A stretch of 64,000 bases of DNA from Engraulis encrasicolus (GCF_034702125.1 NC_085878.1:21786002-21850001), one strand, 5' to 3'; counted from the stretch's first letter, positions 1 to 13,229 are shown. Translations and numbers: made by a program. Notes: generated by a model from the sequence alone, not told the origin.

Positions 1-690
1 GGTGCCAGACGGGCTGGTCTGAGAATTTCAGAAACTGTTGATCTGCTTGGATATTCACGCTTAAACATCTCTAGGATTTACAAAGAATGGTCCAAAAAAA
101 ACAGAACTAATCCAGTGAGTGGCAGTTCTGTGGGCGAAAATGCCTTGTTGTTGCCAGAGGTCAGAGGATAATGGCAAGACTGGTTGGAGGAGATAGAAAT
201 GCACTATTAACTCGAATAACTATTCGTTACATCAAGGTATGCAGAGGAGTATCTCTGAACGTGCAACACAGCGAACCTTGAGGCAGGTGAGAAACAGCAG
301 CAGAAGACCCCACTGGGTGCAATTCCTGTCAGCTTCGAACAGGAAACTGAGGCTACAATTTGCACAGGCTCACCACAATTGGACAAAAGAAGACTGGAAA
401 ATGTTGCCTGGTCTGTTGAGTCTCAATTTCTGTTCCGACACTCTGTTGCGACACAGATGGTAGGGTCAGAATTTGGCGTCAACAACATGAAAACATCTCA
501 CATCCTGCTTTGTATTGACGTTTCAGGCTGGTGATGTAATGTTGTGGGGGACATTCTCTTGGCACTTTTTGGGCCCCTTAGTTCCAATTGACCTGAATAT
601 TGTTGCAGGCAGTTAAAGCAGTTCTGAAGGCCCAACAGGGTCCAACCCAGTACTAGCAAGATGTAGGCAACCTAAATAAATTGGCCGATA
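1..690 (+). pseudogene. Tc1-like transposase relic
   Basis: Degenerate Tc1/mariner (IS630 superfamily) DNA transposon, sense on the plus strand and cut by the window's left edge. Frame 1 from base 1 reads the helix-turn-helix part (GARRAGLRISETVDLLGYSR). After stop codons, a frame from 239 continues with the typical Tc1 segments QRSISERATQRTLRQ, SSRRPH and NRKLRLQFAQAHHNWTKEDW. Around 520-600 come the remains of the VMVWG-like region and then GPL-P. At about 605-655 the reading jumps to the C-terminal KAVLKAQQGPTQY-like end, so most of the DDE domain is deleted. Several stops, frameshifts and a large internal deletion make it inactive. The family call is firm; the outer ends are not visible, and the right limit near 690 is approximate. 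Confidence 0.85.
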
Positions 691-894
691 AGTGTATACC
701 GGTATAGATAGGTTTTCCGTTTACAAACATTCGCGACGTGAGGAGGGGCAAGATGCTATGCACCCAACCATGTGAGCGCATTTTTTGAGGGATAGCAGTT
801 TCCAACAATCAGAGGTTGAACAGTGCGCAGCCAGGGTCGCACAGCCAGGGATTGTTTACAAACGGGAAACCCATGTATATGTATGTATGTTTAC

Positions 895-1152
895 CTCACT
901 GCTAACTCCTCCCCCTTCCCTGAGGGCGTTGAGCTGTGCATGTAGCCGCTGCTGCTCCGCCTCTCGCACCCGTGCCAGCCGGGCCAGCTCTGTCTCGTGT
1001 TGCCGTGCCAACGCCTCTCGCACGCCGGCCACCTCGCGCTGTCGCTCCTCGTGCAGCTTGACGCGCAGCTCCGTCATGGCCACCGAGTGCTTGTGCTGCT
1101 CACACTCCCGCTGCGAACGCAACTCCTGCATGCGCTCACGCAACTTACACAT
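895..1152 (-). CDS. JAKMIP-family coiled-coil protein, second coding exon
   Basis: Coding exon of a Janus kinase and microtubule-interacting protein (JAKMIP1/2/3 family), a long coiled-coil protein that binds microtubules and GABA-B receptor/JAK partners in neurons and lymphoid cells. The 86-codon exon reads MCKLRERMQELRSQ, then MTELRVKLHEE, VREALARQHETELARL and LNALREGGGVSSE. These match the JAKMIP segments KLRER, EL-KLHEE, RE-L-RQHE and L-LRDG. An acceptor AG lies at 1153-1154 and a donor GTAAAC follows at 894-889. Both ends are phase 0, as required by the upstream exon at 4319-4462. It is rich in E, R, Q and L, typical of a coiled coil. The gene continues to the left, beyond the Tc1 relic and the window. 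Paralogue 1, 2 or 3 cannot be decided; EQHK and RQHE-EL slightly favour JAKMIP3. Confidence 0.85.
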
Positions 1153-1169
1153 CTACACAACACGCAACA

Positions 1170-1520
1170 GGGAAGAGAAGAGAAGAGAAGAGAAGAGAAG
1201 AGAAGAGAAGAGAAGAGAAGAGAAGAGAAGAGAAGAGAAGAGAAGAGAAGAGAAGAGGGGAGAAGAGAAGAGAAGAGAAGAAAAGAGAAGAGAAAAGAAG
1301 AGGGGAGGGGAGGAAAAAAGAAGAACAGAACAGAGGAATATACGAGAAGAGAAGAGAATACGAGATGAGGAGAGGGGAAGAGAAGAAAAGAAAAGAAAAG
1401 AAAAGAGAAGAGAAGATAAGAAAAGGGAAGAGAAGAGAAGAGAAGAGAAGAGAAGAGAAGAGAAGAGAAGAGAAGAGAAGAGAAGAGAAGAGAAGAGAAG
1501 AGAAGAGAAGAGAAGAGAAG
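1170..1520. repeat. (GAAGA)n pentanucleotide array
   Basis: About 350 bp of pure purine on the plus strand. Regular GAAGA units occupy 1170-1255 and 1435-1520, with a degenerate purine stretch between. It lies in the JAKMIP intron. Open frames across it are low-complexity artefacts. Confidence 0.97.
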
Positions 1521-1760
1521 TATACGTACATTTGAAGATTTGCAGGCTGTTTAAGAGACAATGAATAAATTGACGGTGTGGTTTTGGTTTGGTATCGTGA
1601 GGCAGCAGAACAAGTTTCTCAAGCTTATAAAGATTTAATGCTCAACATCAATAGAAAACCTCCAGATTTTTCCCAATCTGTGAGTCATTAAGCAAACCCT
1701 TCCAATGAATCACCACACTACAACAGATACACACAGATACACACAGTAACAGACAGACAG

Positions 1761-1991
<231 letters not shown>

Positions 1992-2204
1992 GAAATAAGT
2001 AAAAGCTGAGAAGGCTGTTCTATAGAAGGCTATACTAGGACAATTCTGAATATGATGCCCCAAAATAACAGCTGATTCCAGAGTAGGTCTAGACTACATC
2101 TGACACAGACTCTGCTGGGATTTGAGTCTGGAACTCTGCTGTACCCAAGTGCTTGTTTCAGAGACAGAAATAACAGGCACACCTGCACTTTGCCCAGGTC
2201 CTCC

Positions 2205-2350
2205 TCTGGCAGTGAGCATTGCACAGCTTGCACGGGTGAGGCATACATGCAATTTCGTTGTGTGCAGTGTGCAGTGTTCACTTGTGTGCTGTGGAGTGCT
2301 GTGTCACAATGACAATGGGAGTTTGAGTTTCCCAATGGGCTTTCACTTTC
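2205..2350 (+). repeat. Dispersed repeat, LINE-tail-like, copy 1
   Basis: It contains CACGGGTGAGGCATACATGC, then TTTCGTTGTGTGCAGTGTGC and GCTGTGTCACAATGACAATG. The same blocks recur at 2634-2760 and partly at 44220-44300. The TTTCGTTGT...CAATGACAAT arrangement resembles 3' ends of L2/RTE-type LINEs and their SINEs. The family is not named with confidence. Confidence 0.7.
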
Positions 2351-2633
2351 ATATGCATGCACATAGAGAAGCTGAAGGTGTACCGTACTCTGTACCTAAG
2401 CATGTGGCAGAACTTTTTTTTGCAGAGCAATTATGTAACTATGTGCCTACTTTTTAACTCACTTGATGCCAAAGATGCTTAAGCGTGTCATTTCGGATCC
2501 TGACGTTCAATGATGCATCAATTCTGTCTTTTTTATGGAGTGGTGTTGCCATGCTCGTCCATGACTGAGGTACCCTGGGCATGTTAACGTCTCGCCGTAC
2601 TGCTCCCTTGAGGCGCCATTGGGGGCTGCCCCC

Positions 2634-2765
2634 TTGCACGGGTGAGGCATACAGGCAATTTCGTTGTGTGCAGTGTGCAGTGTACACTTGTGTGCTCAGT
2701 GCTGTGTCACAATGACAATGGGAGTTGGAGTTTGACATTAGGGCTTTCACTTTCACTTCACTTCA
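2634..2765 (+). repeat. Dispersed repeat, LINE-tail-like, copy 2
   Basis: Second copy of the element at 2205-2350, about 430 bp away in the same orientation. It carries the same GGTGAGGCATACAGGCAATT, CAGTGTGCAGTG and GTGTCACAATGACAATGGGA blocks. Confidence 0.7.
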
Positions 2766-3591
2766 CATAGGCATAGAATTGAAAAAAACACCCAAATGCT
2801 GAAAATACTCTGCCACTGTTGGGTTGTATGATTTGAAAACGGCTGGCACCCAATGTGTTAATCTAATGCACCTTCTAAGATACAATGTGGTGATCTGTTT
2901 GCCTGGCTGACTCCCACTACCAAGTTCACAATATGTGTTGTATCACACTTACGGTAGAAAGGGCGGGTCCAGGTAAGTGATCTGTGAGGTGCAAAACTAT
3001 ACGTGTGGGAACTAAAATCCCTTTTTCCAGGTAAAAGGATACCAAAAAGATCCTTCATAAGACCATATTGAACCTTAGAAGGTATTGTTCCACAATAAGG
3101 TCCTCCCTGTGCGGCAAGCTTAGGTACAGAGTCGTAACTAATACCATTTCTCTGTGTGTAAGATGTGGAGGGAGACTTTTGCCAGACCAAGTGTGCAGTG
3201 CAAATCATAAATGTTTGATGTTACTTGTGTCAGTGATGTATTGAACTGTGATTGCAGAGCACACTAGCTGTTTTACCAGAGAGGAAGCAGAAAACAGAAT
3301 GAGGAGCGGGAGACCATCTGTGCTGTTTTGTGCTGGATGATGTCAAGTTAGCCTTGCTTTTCTGAACACAAGCCACATGCTGATTGGCCCGGCAATGTGT
3401 GCCGGCTCAGACCTCTGGCAAAGTTCTATTATGACATCACACGGTTGAATCAGTGCATGAATAAGTATTAAAATTGGGACAAACACGTAATCTCCCTTAT
3501 GTAACTGGAAAAGACACACAGGCTGAAAGCTCCTAGAGAGTAGCACAGCAACCGCTGCTACAAAAAAACACACATATGGCACTACCGTGAC

Positions 3592-3755
3592 TGTAACGGT
3601 GGGCACTATGCAGGCCACCCAGGTTCAATTCCGGCCTGGGTCATTTGCCGACCCCTCCCTATTTCTCTCTCCAAGCTCATTTCTTGTCTTTCCTTCACTG
3701 TCCTGTCAATAATAAATTCAAAAAGCCTCCCAAAAAACATTTAAAAAAAACCACA
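3592..3755 (+). repeat. tRNA-derived SINE
   Basis: Pol III-type head with a B-box-like GGTTCAATTCC at about 3622, then GCCTGGGTCATTTGCCGACC and a pyrimidine-rich body. The 3' end has CACTGTCCTGTCAATAATAA and an A-rich tail near 3735-3755. This arrangement is typical of a common teleost tRNA SINE. It lies in the JAKMIP intron on the antisense strand of that gene. Confidence 0.7.
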
Positions 3756-3812
3756 CATATATTCCTTGTGGGTAGTTGTGGGCTAGCAATATGACAGTCA
3801 TGGGCTAGTAGT

Positions 3813-3818
<6 letters not shown>

Positions 3819-3890
<72 letters not shown>
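3819..3890. repeat. (GACA)n tetranucleotide array
   Basis: About 18 near-perfect GACA units on the plus strand. Confidence 0.97.
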
Positions 3891-3894
<4 letters not shown>

Positions 3895-4145
3895 TGCCTC
3901 ATTTATGGACAGAAGTAACAAGTGCCACCCAGGACAAACTGGAAAGGATCAGTATGGAAATTGGCAATGGATTAGCTGAGAGGTAATATCACTGAGGAGA
4001 ATGGCCCTTTACATGGAAAACAAAGATAGCATCTTCCTCTGTCCACAGAACACAGCAAACCTTCATTCAGAGGTCGAAGGTCAGAGTAGAGCCTTGTGGC
4101 ATAGGCAAAGTGCCTCCATAAAAGATCATGCCAACATACACCATC

Positions 4146-4248
<103 letters not shown>

Positions 4249-4318
4249 AGGGAGAGGGAGAGAGATTGGTGGGTGGAGGTGTAGAAGTATGAGAGGGTTC
4301 AGGTGAAGGCCCATGTAC

Positions 4319-4462
4319 CTTTGCTTTCTCCTGCTGCAGCTCATTCTGAGTGTCACTCAGTTTGCTCTTGAGCTCCTCATTGGACGCTTGAAGAGACTCC
4401 GCCTCCGGCTTGGCGCGACTCTTCTTGGAGGGCAGGGCATTGGTCGGCGTGGTAGCAGCCAT
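4319..4462 (-). CDS. JAKMIP-family protein, first coding exon with start codon
   Basis: First coding exon of the same JAKMIP gene. The 48 codons begin MAATTPTNALPSKKSRAKPE and continue with LQASNEELKSKLSDTQ and NELQQEKAK. They line up with the JAKMIP N-terminus (SKKGRSKGE..., ANEELRAKL, IQ-E-QQEKSK). The start at 4462 is in a good context (GGGGCCATGG) and an in-frame stop lies 45 bases upstream, so it is the only possible initiator in this exon. The donor GTACAT follows at 4318, phase 0, and joins the exon at 1152-895 to give QQEKAK-MCKLRER, as in the family. The intervening intron (1153-4318) is about 3.2 kb and holds a (GAAGA)n array, two (CA)n arrays, a (GACA)n array, a SINE and two LINE-tail repeats. 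Confidence 0.85.
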
Positions 4463-4603
4463 GGCCCCACCCTTCCGCCGCTTGGCCCCACCAACAGATA
4501 TTCACACTTCCTCCTCACCCAGAATTTTCCGTTTCTATGTAAACCAAACTAAGCATCGTCGTTGTCTTCATCATTCGCAGTGGCCTAACCTTTGACCTGC
4601 AGA

Positions 4604-5045
<442 letters not shown>

Positions 5046-5285
5046 TTGGCTCCCAGATGTGTGTTAAGGAACTTTATTGGAAGACTGTGAGTGTGGAACA
5101 CACACAACCAAACTCACTGCAAACACACCAAGCCCAGGCATTTACAGTGGAAAAGCTTCACTAACTTCACTGCTTGCCCCTTCGTATGCACACTCTTTCG
5201 CACAAACCATTTTATTTCACTACGTGTCATCGCCTACAGAAATGGCTTTATGCTGTGCTAAATAAACTATATTTGATGCAGTTAG

Positions 5286-5401
<116 letters not shown>

Positions 5402-5716
5402 CGAGTGTGTGATGGTACAAATGACTGTGCTAATGACTAAATACTTTAAGTAAGCTACGTAAATAGGTTACACTGCTTAACCCTAGTACTCAAGTACTCA
5501 AAACACACATTTGGCAGGCATAGAGGCAGGCATTCACGCATAGGCACACATGCTGTACACGTCCAGTAGCACTCCTGCAACAGGCAGACAGCGGGGCAGC
5601 TTTGGGCAAAATGGAAATGTCGACTAAGCCCAGAAAAAAAGCAGCTTATACTAACAAAGGTTTCATAAGCCACTATAACAACGCCACAGTCAGCATGGCA
5701 CGCAGTGCAGTCAGGC

Positions 5717-5993
<277 letters not shown>

Positions 5994-6078
5994 CCTATTC
6001 TGTTCACATGTGTGTCTTTAAAACTTTATCTCCTTTTTAACCTGAGACGTGTAGGGCAACCTGATATGCAAACAGAGG

Positions 6079-6095
6079 GAGAGAGAGAGACAGAC

Positions 6096-6162
<67 letters not shown>

Positions 6163-6235
6163 GAGACAGAGACAGAGACAGAGACAGAGACAGAGACAGA
6201 GACAGACAGAGAGCTAGAGAGAGAGAGATGCTGAA
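6079..6235. repeat. (GA)n with (GACAGA)n variant units
   Basis: Purine-rich array. The core is pure GA at 6108-6154 and passes into hexanucleotide GAGACA units at 6155-6205. Confidence 0.96.
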
Positions 6236-6301
6236 TGCTGAATGGTTGAGGCAGGTATCTCACAGAACGCACAGACACAAGGAAGCCAAAATGTGTGTTA
6301 C

Positions 6302-6559
6302 CAGGGCCGGATTAATGCACAGACTAGATATGGCTGCAGCCTGGGGGCCCCCACCTGACAGGGTGGCCCTGATTGGCCAAAAGTGAATAATTGCAGAATT
6401 GTGATAGGATGCAATATTACAGTTGGTTGACAAGTTATCATTCATTCCTTGCTCGTAATTATGGCACGGTCTATGTAAATTTGTCACAAAATGTTCCTTC
6501 CGGGGGGCCCCACAGCTACCTGTAGCCTAGGGGCCCCAGGCCATCTTAATCCGGCCCTG
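6302..6559. mobile_element. hAT-type miniature element (258 bp) with 8-bp target duplication
   Basis: The ends are inverted: CAGGGCCGGATTAA at 6302 and TTAATCCGGCCCTG ending at 6559. They are flanked by a perfect 8-bp direct repeat TGTGTTAC at 6294-6301 and 6560-6567. CAGGG ends plus an 8-bp target-site duplication are diagnostic of the hAT superfamily. There is no coding capacity, so it is a non-autonomous MITE. The interior contains GGGGGCCCC-rich subterminal blocks. Confidence 0.92.
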
Positions 6560-6631
6560 TGTGTTACAGTGTTACACTGCTATAGTCAATAGCTTGCAGC
6601 CAGTTACTTTAGTGTGAATCCATGCTGAGGT

Positions 6632-6676
6632 GTGTTGTGTGTGTTGTGTGTGTGTGTGTGTGTGTGGGGGGGGGTT
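6632..6676. repeat. (GT)n with G-run
   Basis: GT array followed by a run of 10 G at about 6666-6675. Confidence 0.9.
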
Positions 6677-6816
6677 CTTCCAAGCACAGTGTTATGATCG
6701 TGTGCTGTAAGAGCATGTATTCACAGCAAAAAAAATAATTATAGAAGAGGCACTCTACATAGCGACTCTTTCCCTCTCTTTCCCCTGGACAGACACAACA
6801 TTAACTTTCACTCATA

Positions 6817-7001
<185 letters not shown>

Positions 7002-7289
7002 GCGATGGGTGGGTAGACGCAAAGTGAAGTCTCCAGCCACACCCTCGCATACAGTAGGCCTACACGGACACTGACAGACCGATAGACAACGCTGATCAAG
7101 CGCCGTAGCATGTGCATGCCACACCGGAAACCAAAACTGTCGGTTCGTGGCATCGAGAATGCCTACAGCCTGAGCTTCTGATGACAAACGTGTCCCCGTG
7201 ATGGGAAGCAATCGGTACAGAAGCAAACATCAATTTGAACACAATTCATACGTGTTCGACAAAACGGCACTACATCAGTCATCAAGTAA

Positions 7290-7985
7290 CGCACCATCAA
7301 GTTTACCTAATGCCGCGCGGATACCATATAATTTGGCGAACATGTCGGTCGGTTTACAACGATGCGTGCGAGACTGCAAATCCAATAGTGTATTTGGCTG
7401 TCAAACTCATTGGCAAGAAGCAACACATATGCTAAGTGTCCATGTTACAGCACAACGCCACCATTCCTATGCATGCACTCGGAGAATAGAAGCAACTGTA
7501 TTCATGTATCGTTTGCATTTTCGCAACATGTTCGCGTTAATTGCATTACCGGGTCAGGATGCGCGCCCCTCTTCCAGGCCCTGCGCCTCGCGATCACCAG
7601 ATGCACGTCAGTCCACTCTGCTTCAGTCTCATCCAACTGCCCTGCCTTGCGAGTTCACCTCCGTCCGTGTGCAGTGGCTATTGCCTGCGTGCGTGCGTCG
7701 TTGATGTTAATCCACAGACGAATGACTTCCAATACAGCTGATTTATCCCATTGAAACGCGATGCCCTGCCAACAAGCGCTAAAAAGATGAAAATCTACAT
7801 AATTCTGTAACGGAGCGCATTCGTATCTCCGCCCACCGAGGACGCAATAGGAAACCTTTCAAACCGCCGCGATGGGAACGGATCCGTCACCGGCGCCACA
7901 TCATCACGTGATGATAGGCTACTCGGGCGTCGCCGGGAGATATACGGCACGTGCCACCTGACCGTAAAGGGGCTCGCTCAAATTT
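7290..7985 (-). promoter_or_regulatory. CpG-rich block, putative JAKMIP promoter with two CACGTG palindromes
   Basis: Unlike the flanking microsatellites, this 0.7-kb block is unique sequence rich in CpG (CGCGG, GCGCGCCCC, GCGTGCGTGCGTCG, CCGCCGCGATGG, ACCGGCGCC). It contains two perfect E-box palindromes: ATCATCACGTGATGAT at 7900-7915 and GGCACGTGCC at 7946-7955. It lies about 3 kb upstream of the JAKMIP start codon. That distance would suit a CpG-island promoter and a non-coding first exon on the minus strand. I could not place a transcription start or splice donor, so the assignment to JAKMIP is inference. Confidence 0.45.
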
Positions 7986-8212
7986 GTATCATCCCCCAAA
8001 ACACACATGTGCCGCCAAAACACAGGAACCCACTCTCACTGAGGAAACTAACCATTAAGTCAGAATGGATACTGCATTTCTCAGTCATTCTGTCTCACTC
8101 CCTCGCTGTCTGTCCGCGCGGGCGCAATTGTGTTTCTTTGAGAGAGAGCTGAAGTGGAAAACATGGCTCAGTAGCATTGCACTGACCTATATTCCTTCCT
8201 CAAACATGTTGT

Positions 8213-8326
<114 letters not shown>

Positions 8327-8399
8327 GTAGCCAAATGTGAATGAACTCAGACTTTACAACATGCTTAATTGACTGCAGATGTATGACTTCCCTGCAGGC

Positions 8400-8758
<359 letters not shown>

Positions 8759-8934
8759 TGTCTTTCTCTCGCTTTCTCTCTTGTCAGTGCATGAATGATG
8801 CTGATACAGGGTGCTTAAATGAATATGGCAATGTTATGTCAATGTATTATCCCAGTATTATTAACAACTGGAGGTCTTACAGCAATAGCCCAACAAAGTC
8901 CAGTAATATTATAAGTAGCACAATGTTGTCCGAC

Positions 8935-9370
<436 letters not shown>

Positions 9371-9616
9371 CATAAAATCCCTGTAGGCCTACTTGTCAGC
9401 CTCAGCATGGAAAGCCTCCTGGCAGCAAGGGGGTAATCTGATTAAACAGCATCAGCATTCATTGGCACACTGTATGATAGGAGAGTGACACATGCCAGTC
9501 AAGGACACATGTGGCATGACATGACAGATACAGTTCTCTCTCTCTAGACCAGAGTGGTATCATGGTAGCAGAGTTGATAGGGTTGCCTTCTGCTTTGATG
9601 GCAGCTAAGGTATGTG

Positions 9617-9738
<122 letters not shown>

Positions 9739-9959
9739 AAAGGAAGCCATTACTACTTTAAGATTCTAAAGGCAAAACTACAGTGTTATTACTAAATAAT
9801 AACACCTCCCCAAGACGATATTACTATAAAATTGTGTTACCGTTGAATTCTGATGCTATCAACCTGGAGGCCTACCTCTATGCCGAATCCCTGCCAGTTT
9901 ATTAATTCAAAGTAATCCTAATGTCCCGCTCCCAATTCTAATCCCAATTTTAATCCCAA

Positions 9960-10118
<159 letters not shown>

Positions 10119-10612
10119 GGGTGAGAGAGAGAGCCTTTACTGTAACCTTTAATAGCTTGCAGAAACAGCCTGCCTGACGCTCTTTAATAGCACTGTAAAG
10201 TCGCCCACCCCCAACTTCAATGCCCCTGGCTATGACTTGCCTTGCAGACAGGAAGAGCACTTTTAACAACATGAAAGGCCTCCCCAGACATTTCCCATTT
10301 CAAGACACCATTAACCCAATAGTCAACATGTGTCGCTGTGCCTAGGTCCTCAGAAGTTCACTGAAACATTCCTCCTCCCATTCTGGGAGGCAGAACTCTT
10401 GATTCCAAAGGTCAGTAACTGAGGAGATAAGTTTCCTCCCAAAACCCCTCCCTTCCCTGCCTGTTTTTGTTCAGACTTTAAAGGGTTGTGAGCCGCTTTA
10501 GTCCATGAGAACGATATCATTCTACATGCCATTATGGACCTCAACATTCTTTTTGCTACTGCCCAACATTTTGTCAAACTTCCAGGGCTGGACTAGGACA
10601 GAACGTCAGCCC

Positions 10613-12866
10613 AGGGGCCTATACTAAGGGCGTATTCACACCTACCACGTTTGGTCCGGACCAAAGGACCAAACGGACCAGGTTCGGACCTTTTGGGATG
10701 GTCTGAATACAAACCAGCGAATCCTGGTCCGGACCAAACAAGCGGACCGAGACCGAGCTGAAAGGTCGGACTCGGTCCGGATCAAACGAACCCTGGTGCG
10801 GACCTTTTGGAGGTGTGAAAGCAGACCGGACCTAATCCCAGACTTCTTGCTTTTTTGTACCTCGGGAGCTTCAGTCGCTTTTCAAGATTCATGGGAAACA
10901 GAGTGTAAACAAAGCGACTCCACAACTTGTCATGTCCATGTCTTTGGTGTAAATTCGACAGAGTGGTTTGTTTGCAACAATATTAGCCTAATATTAATGA
11001 AATAATAGCCTAAACTATCGCAATCGTGGGCGTAGGCTACATTATTGTAGGCTACGGTCATTCATATTTTTCAAGGATGGCTTGTCAGTGGAGCACAGGA
11101 AAGGAAAAAGAGAAAAAATTTACCTATCACAGCATTTTAAATGTTGATTGGGGCAAATCCGAAAAGCATCTACTGAAGAAACGGAAGAAAACACTGTAGT
11201 CCGCACAGTATGGATTCTGATAATGATAGCAATAATTACGACGTTGGCACTTATCCCCCTGGCTTGCTAGCTGTGCGTTGGATGGATGTAGGCTAGTGGA
11301 ATATAGGCTACTTGAAGAAGTTGTGATAAAGACAACGAAGGTAAAGCAAAGTCGCCTAATTCTGCCCGTCTCCCAATTCCGCCCGCCTACTTATAAGTGA
11401 TGATAGTTACTTATGTATCCACTATTTAAGTCAGGAATGGATATCGACATGATACGGAGTTTGTATGCTTACAATTTGAAACGGTGATGACATTTAAAAA
11501 CGAGTCAAACGGCCATAAACAGCATTGGAATGGAACTTTAATTTCACGACGACATTCTGGCTAAAAACTCGCCCTGGCCGCTTCCCTGTTTCGCTTTAGG
11601 ACCAAAATTATTCAACCGTTTCCACAGTAACGACCAAACTAATCACAGTTCCTGCATCGGTAAAGCCAGGACTACAAGTGTGAATGAAATAAGCAAAACG
11701 GCATGAAGGAATAATAAACAGTAGGCCTAGGCCTAACGGAAATACCGACGTGACCTGAAATCAAGCCGTCGGAATTGGGAGCCTTTCGCCGGCGAATGTG
11801 CTGAAACTAGATTTAAGACATGCTGGACGTTATCTTCAAATTACTATAGAAAGGGCTACCAATGTTAGCTAATATTGCTCATTACCTCATCTACACAGTT
11901 GCCGCTATCCAAAAATATACGATAGCATAATTAAATAGTATTTGAAATAGTGATATTATCACGTTTTCAGTGAAGTGATCAGTGAAGTGGACGGAATATG
12001 GCGACCTTACTTTAATTCATTAATTTACCCGCTGTGGTGGCATGTTGGCAAGTTTGTATGATCCAAACGCTATGCCCGTGCTCATCATGTTACTTTTTTC
12101 TTGATCGAGTGCGTGAAATATTGCTGCAAATGGTAGCCAATATTCCAATACAAACGTATCCAAATGACAGTGGAGCGCACTGTTTATTTTCGAGAGGAAA
12201 GAATGACGTGGTGCGTGGAACATTGAGCCTGTTTTGCGTTGTTCCCAGACATCCCAAGTGTAAAACACTGATTGCAGGGAGGTGGTTATCCTAATATTGA
12301 TGACTAAACCAGCCAGCAATCTCGCCCGCACGCTATATGACATTATAAGAAAGAAAGAAAGAAACAGGGATAAAATGTGGCTATCCCAACTCGCGGGATC
12401 AATTGGCTTTCAGGAAGACTCTTCATGTCATGAGCTTCAGATAGTCTGCGCTATATTTCGTGTGAGCGCTATGCCATACATGCCGTGAACGTTTATTTTA
12501 CATGCCGCTGAACTCTTTGGATGCTTGTAGGCCTATTTGGACATAGCCTTAACTTGTTGCGCGTGTCGTTTCTGACCAATAGCTGAACGACCTCAGGGCG
12601 CGTGGCTTTCTTGTCGATTTTGGTCCGCTTACTGAAATGTACACAGTCTGAAAGCCAACCGCACCAAATTTTTAGAATTAGGTTCGGACCAAACAAAGTG
12701 AACTATCGGACTTTCCTGGTCTGAATACGCCCTAAGAAGCTGGTGGTTCAGGAGTAAACCAGGTTAAGTTAAGAGGTAAATCACCTAATAGAAGAGCCCG
12801 GAGTCCTCATTTTCCAGGCTCTTAGTTTAGATGATTTACACTTAACTTAACCTGGTTTACACCACC
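10613..12866. mobile_element. Palindromic miniature element split by a Harbinger-like insertion
   Basis: Removing the element at 10628-12732 and one TAA joins GGGGCCTATACTAA to GAAGCTGGTGGTTCAGGAG. The rest of the host repeat then reads TAAACCAGGTTAAGTTAAG near 12757 and, inverted, CTTAACTTAACCTGGTTTA near 12841-12859, with a CCTGGAAAATGAGG-like loop. So a foldback repeat (about 12736-12866 plus 10613-10627) was the target of a later transposition. The left half of the host beyond GGGGCCTATAC is not clear. Confidence 0.65.
10628..12732. mobile_element. PIF/Harbinger-like non-autonomous DNA transposon, 2.1 kb
   Basis: Terminal inverted repeats start GGGCGTATTCACACC (left) and, read inverted, GGGCGTATTCAGACC (right). 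They are flanked by a 3-bp TAA direct repeat at 10625-10627 and 12733-12735. A TWA target duplication with G-rich ends is the signature of PIF/Harbinger. Subterminal TTTGGTCCGGACCAAA-like motifs recur at both ends (GGTCCGGACC, GGTTCGGACC). The interior has no long open frame. A 40-codon frame at 11077-11199 (MACQWSTGKEKEKK... ending KKRKKTL) is basic, but I do not recognise it. No transposase is visible, so it would need enzymes in trans. Confidence 0.8.
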
Positions 12867-12894
12867 GCTGTAAGATCCACCTCCTTCTCTGTTT

Positions 12895-13119
12895 CCCCTG
12901 CTGATCACTCCAGGAAGCAGTTCCTGATGGAGCAGGCATTCAAATCGCCAGAGCTTCACCTGTCATACCTAAGGGAGGCCCTTCAGGAGACCTACACTCA
13001 CCTCAGAGGTCTGCCTCTCCAGGAGTTCTCGGCAGGTCAGCCCGTGCTGCTCATTGGCTCTGACTGCCCACATCTTCTCAAGCCAGTGTGTCTGGGCCCT
13101 TCAGGTGGGTAGGCAGCAA
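12895..13119 (+). pseudogene. BEL/Pao retrotransposon polyprotein fragment
   Basis: The plus-strand frame reads KQFLMEQAFKSPELHLSYLR..., YTHLRGLPLQEF and VLLIGSDCPHLLKPV followed by LGPSGG and a stop. The HLRGLPL and LIGSD-PHLI-P---V-LGPPGG blocks are characteristic of the protease-like region of fish BEL/Pao LTR retrotransposons. Only about 65 codons remain, and no LTR, reverse transcriptase or integrase is adjacent. It is an isolated scrap. Confidence 0.75.
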
Positions 13120-13229
13120 TCTGACAGTCAAGCGTCTGCATACTGCTTTGTGCCCTTATATTTGCTTCCCTCTAGTGGCCGAATAACACAGTTCTCTGTT
13201 TCAGGCTCAAGAGCAGCAATTATAATATT

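Noticed and set aside
785..1564. 259-codon open frame rich in Arg-Glu-Glu-Lys
   Set aside because: It is a translation of the (GAAGA)n array fused to the antisense of the JAKMIP exon; low complexity only.
7198..7704. 168-codon plus-strand open frame in the CpG-rich block
   Set aside because: CpG-rich DNA is poor in stop codons; no recognisable domain, no splice or start support, and the region reads better as a promoter.
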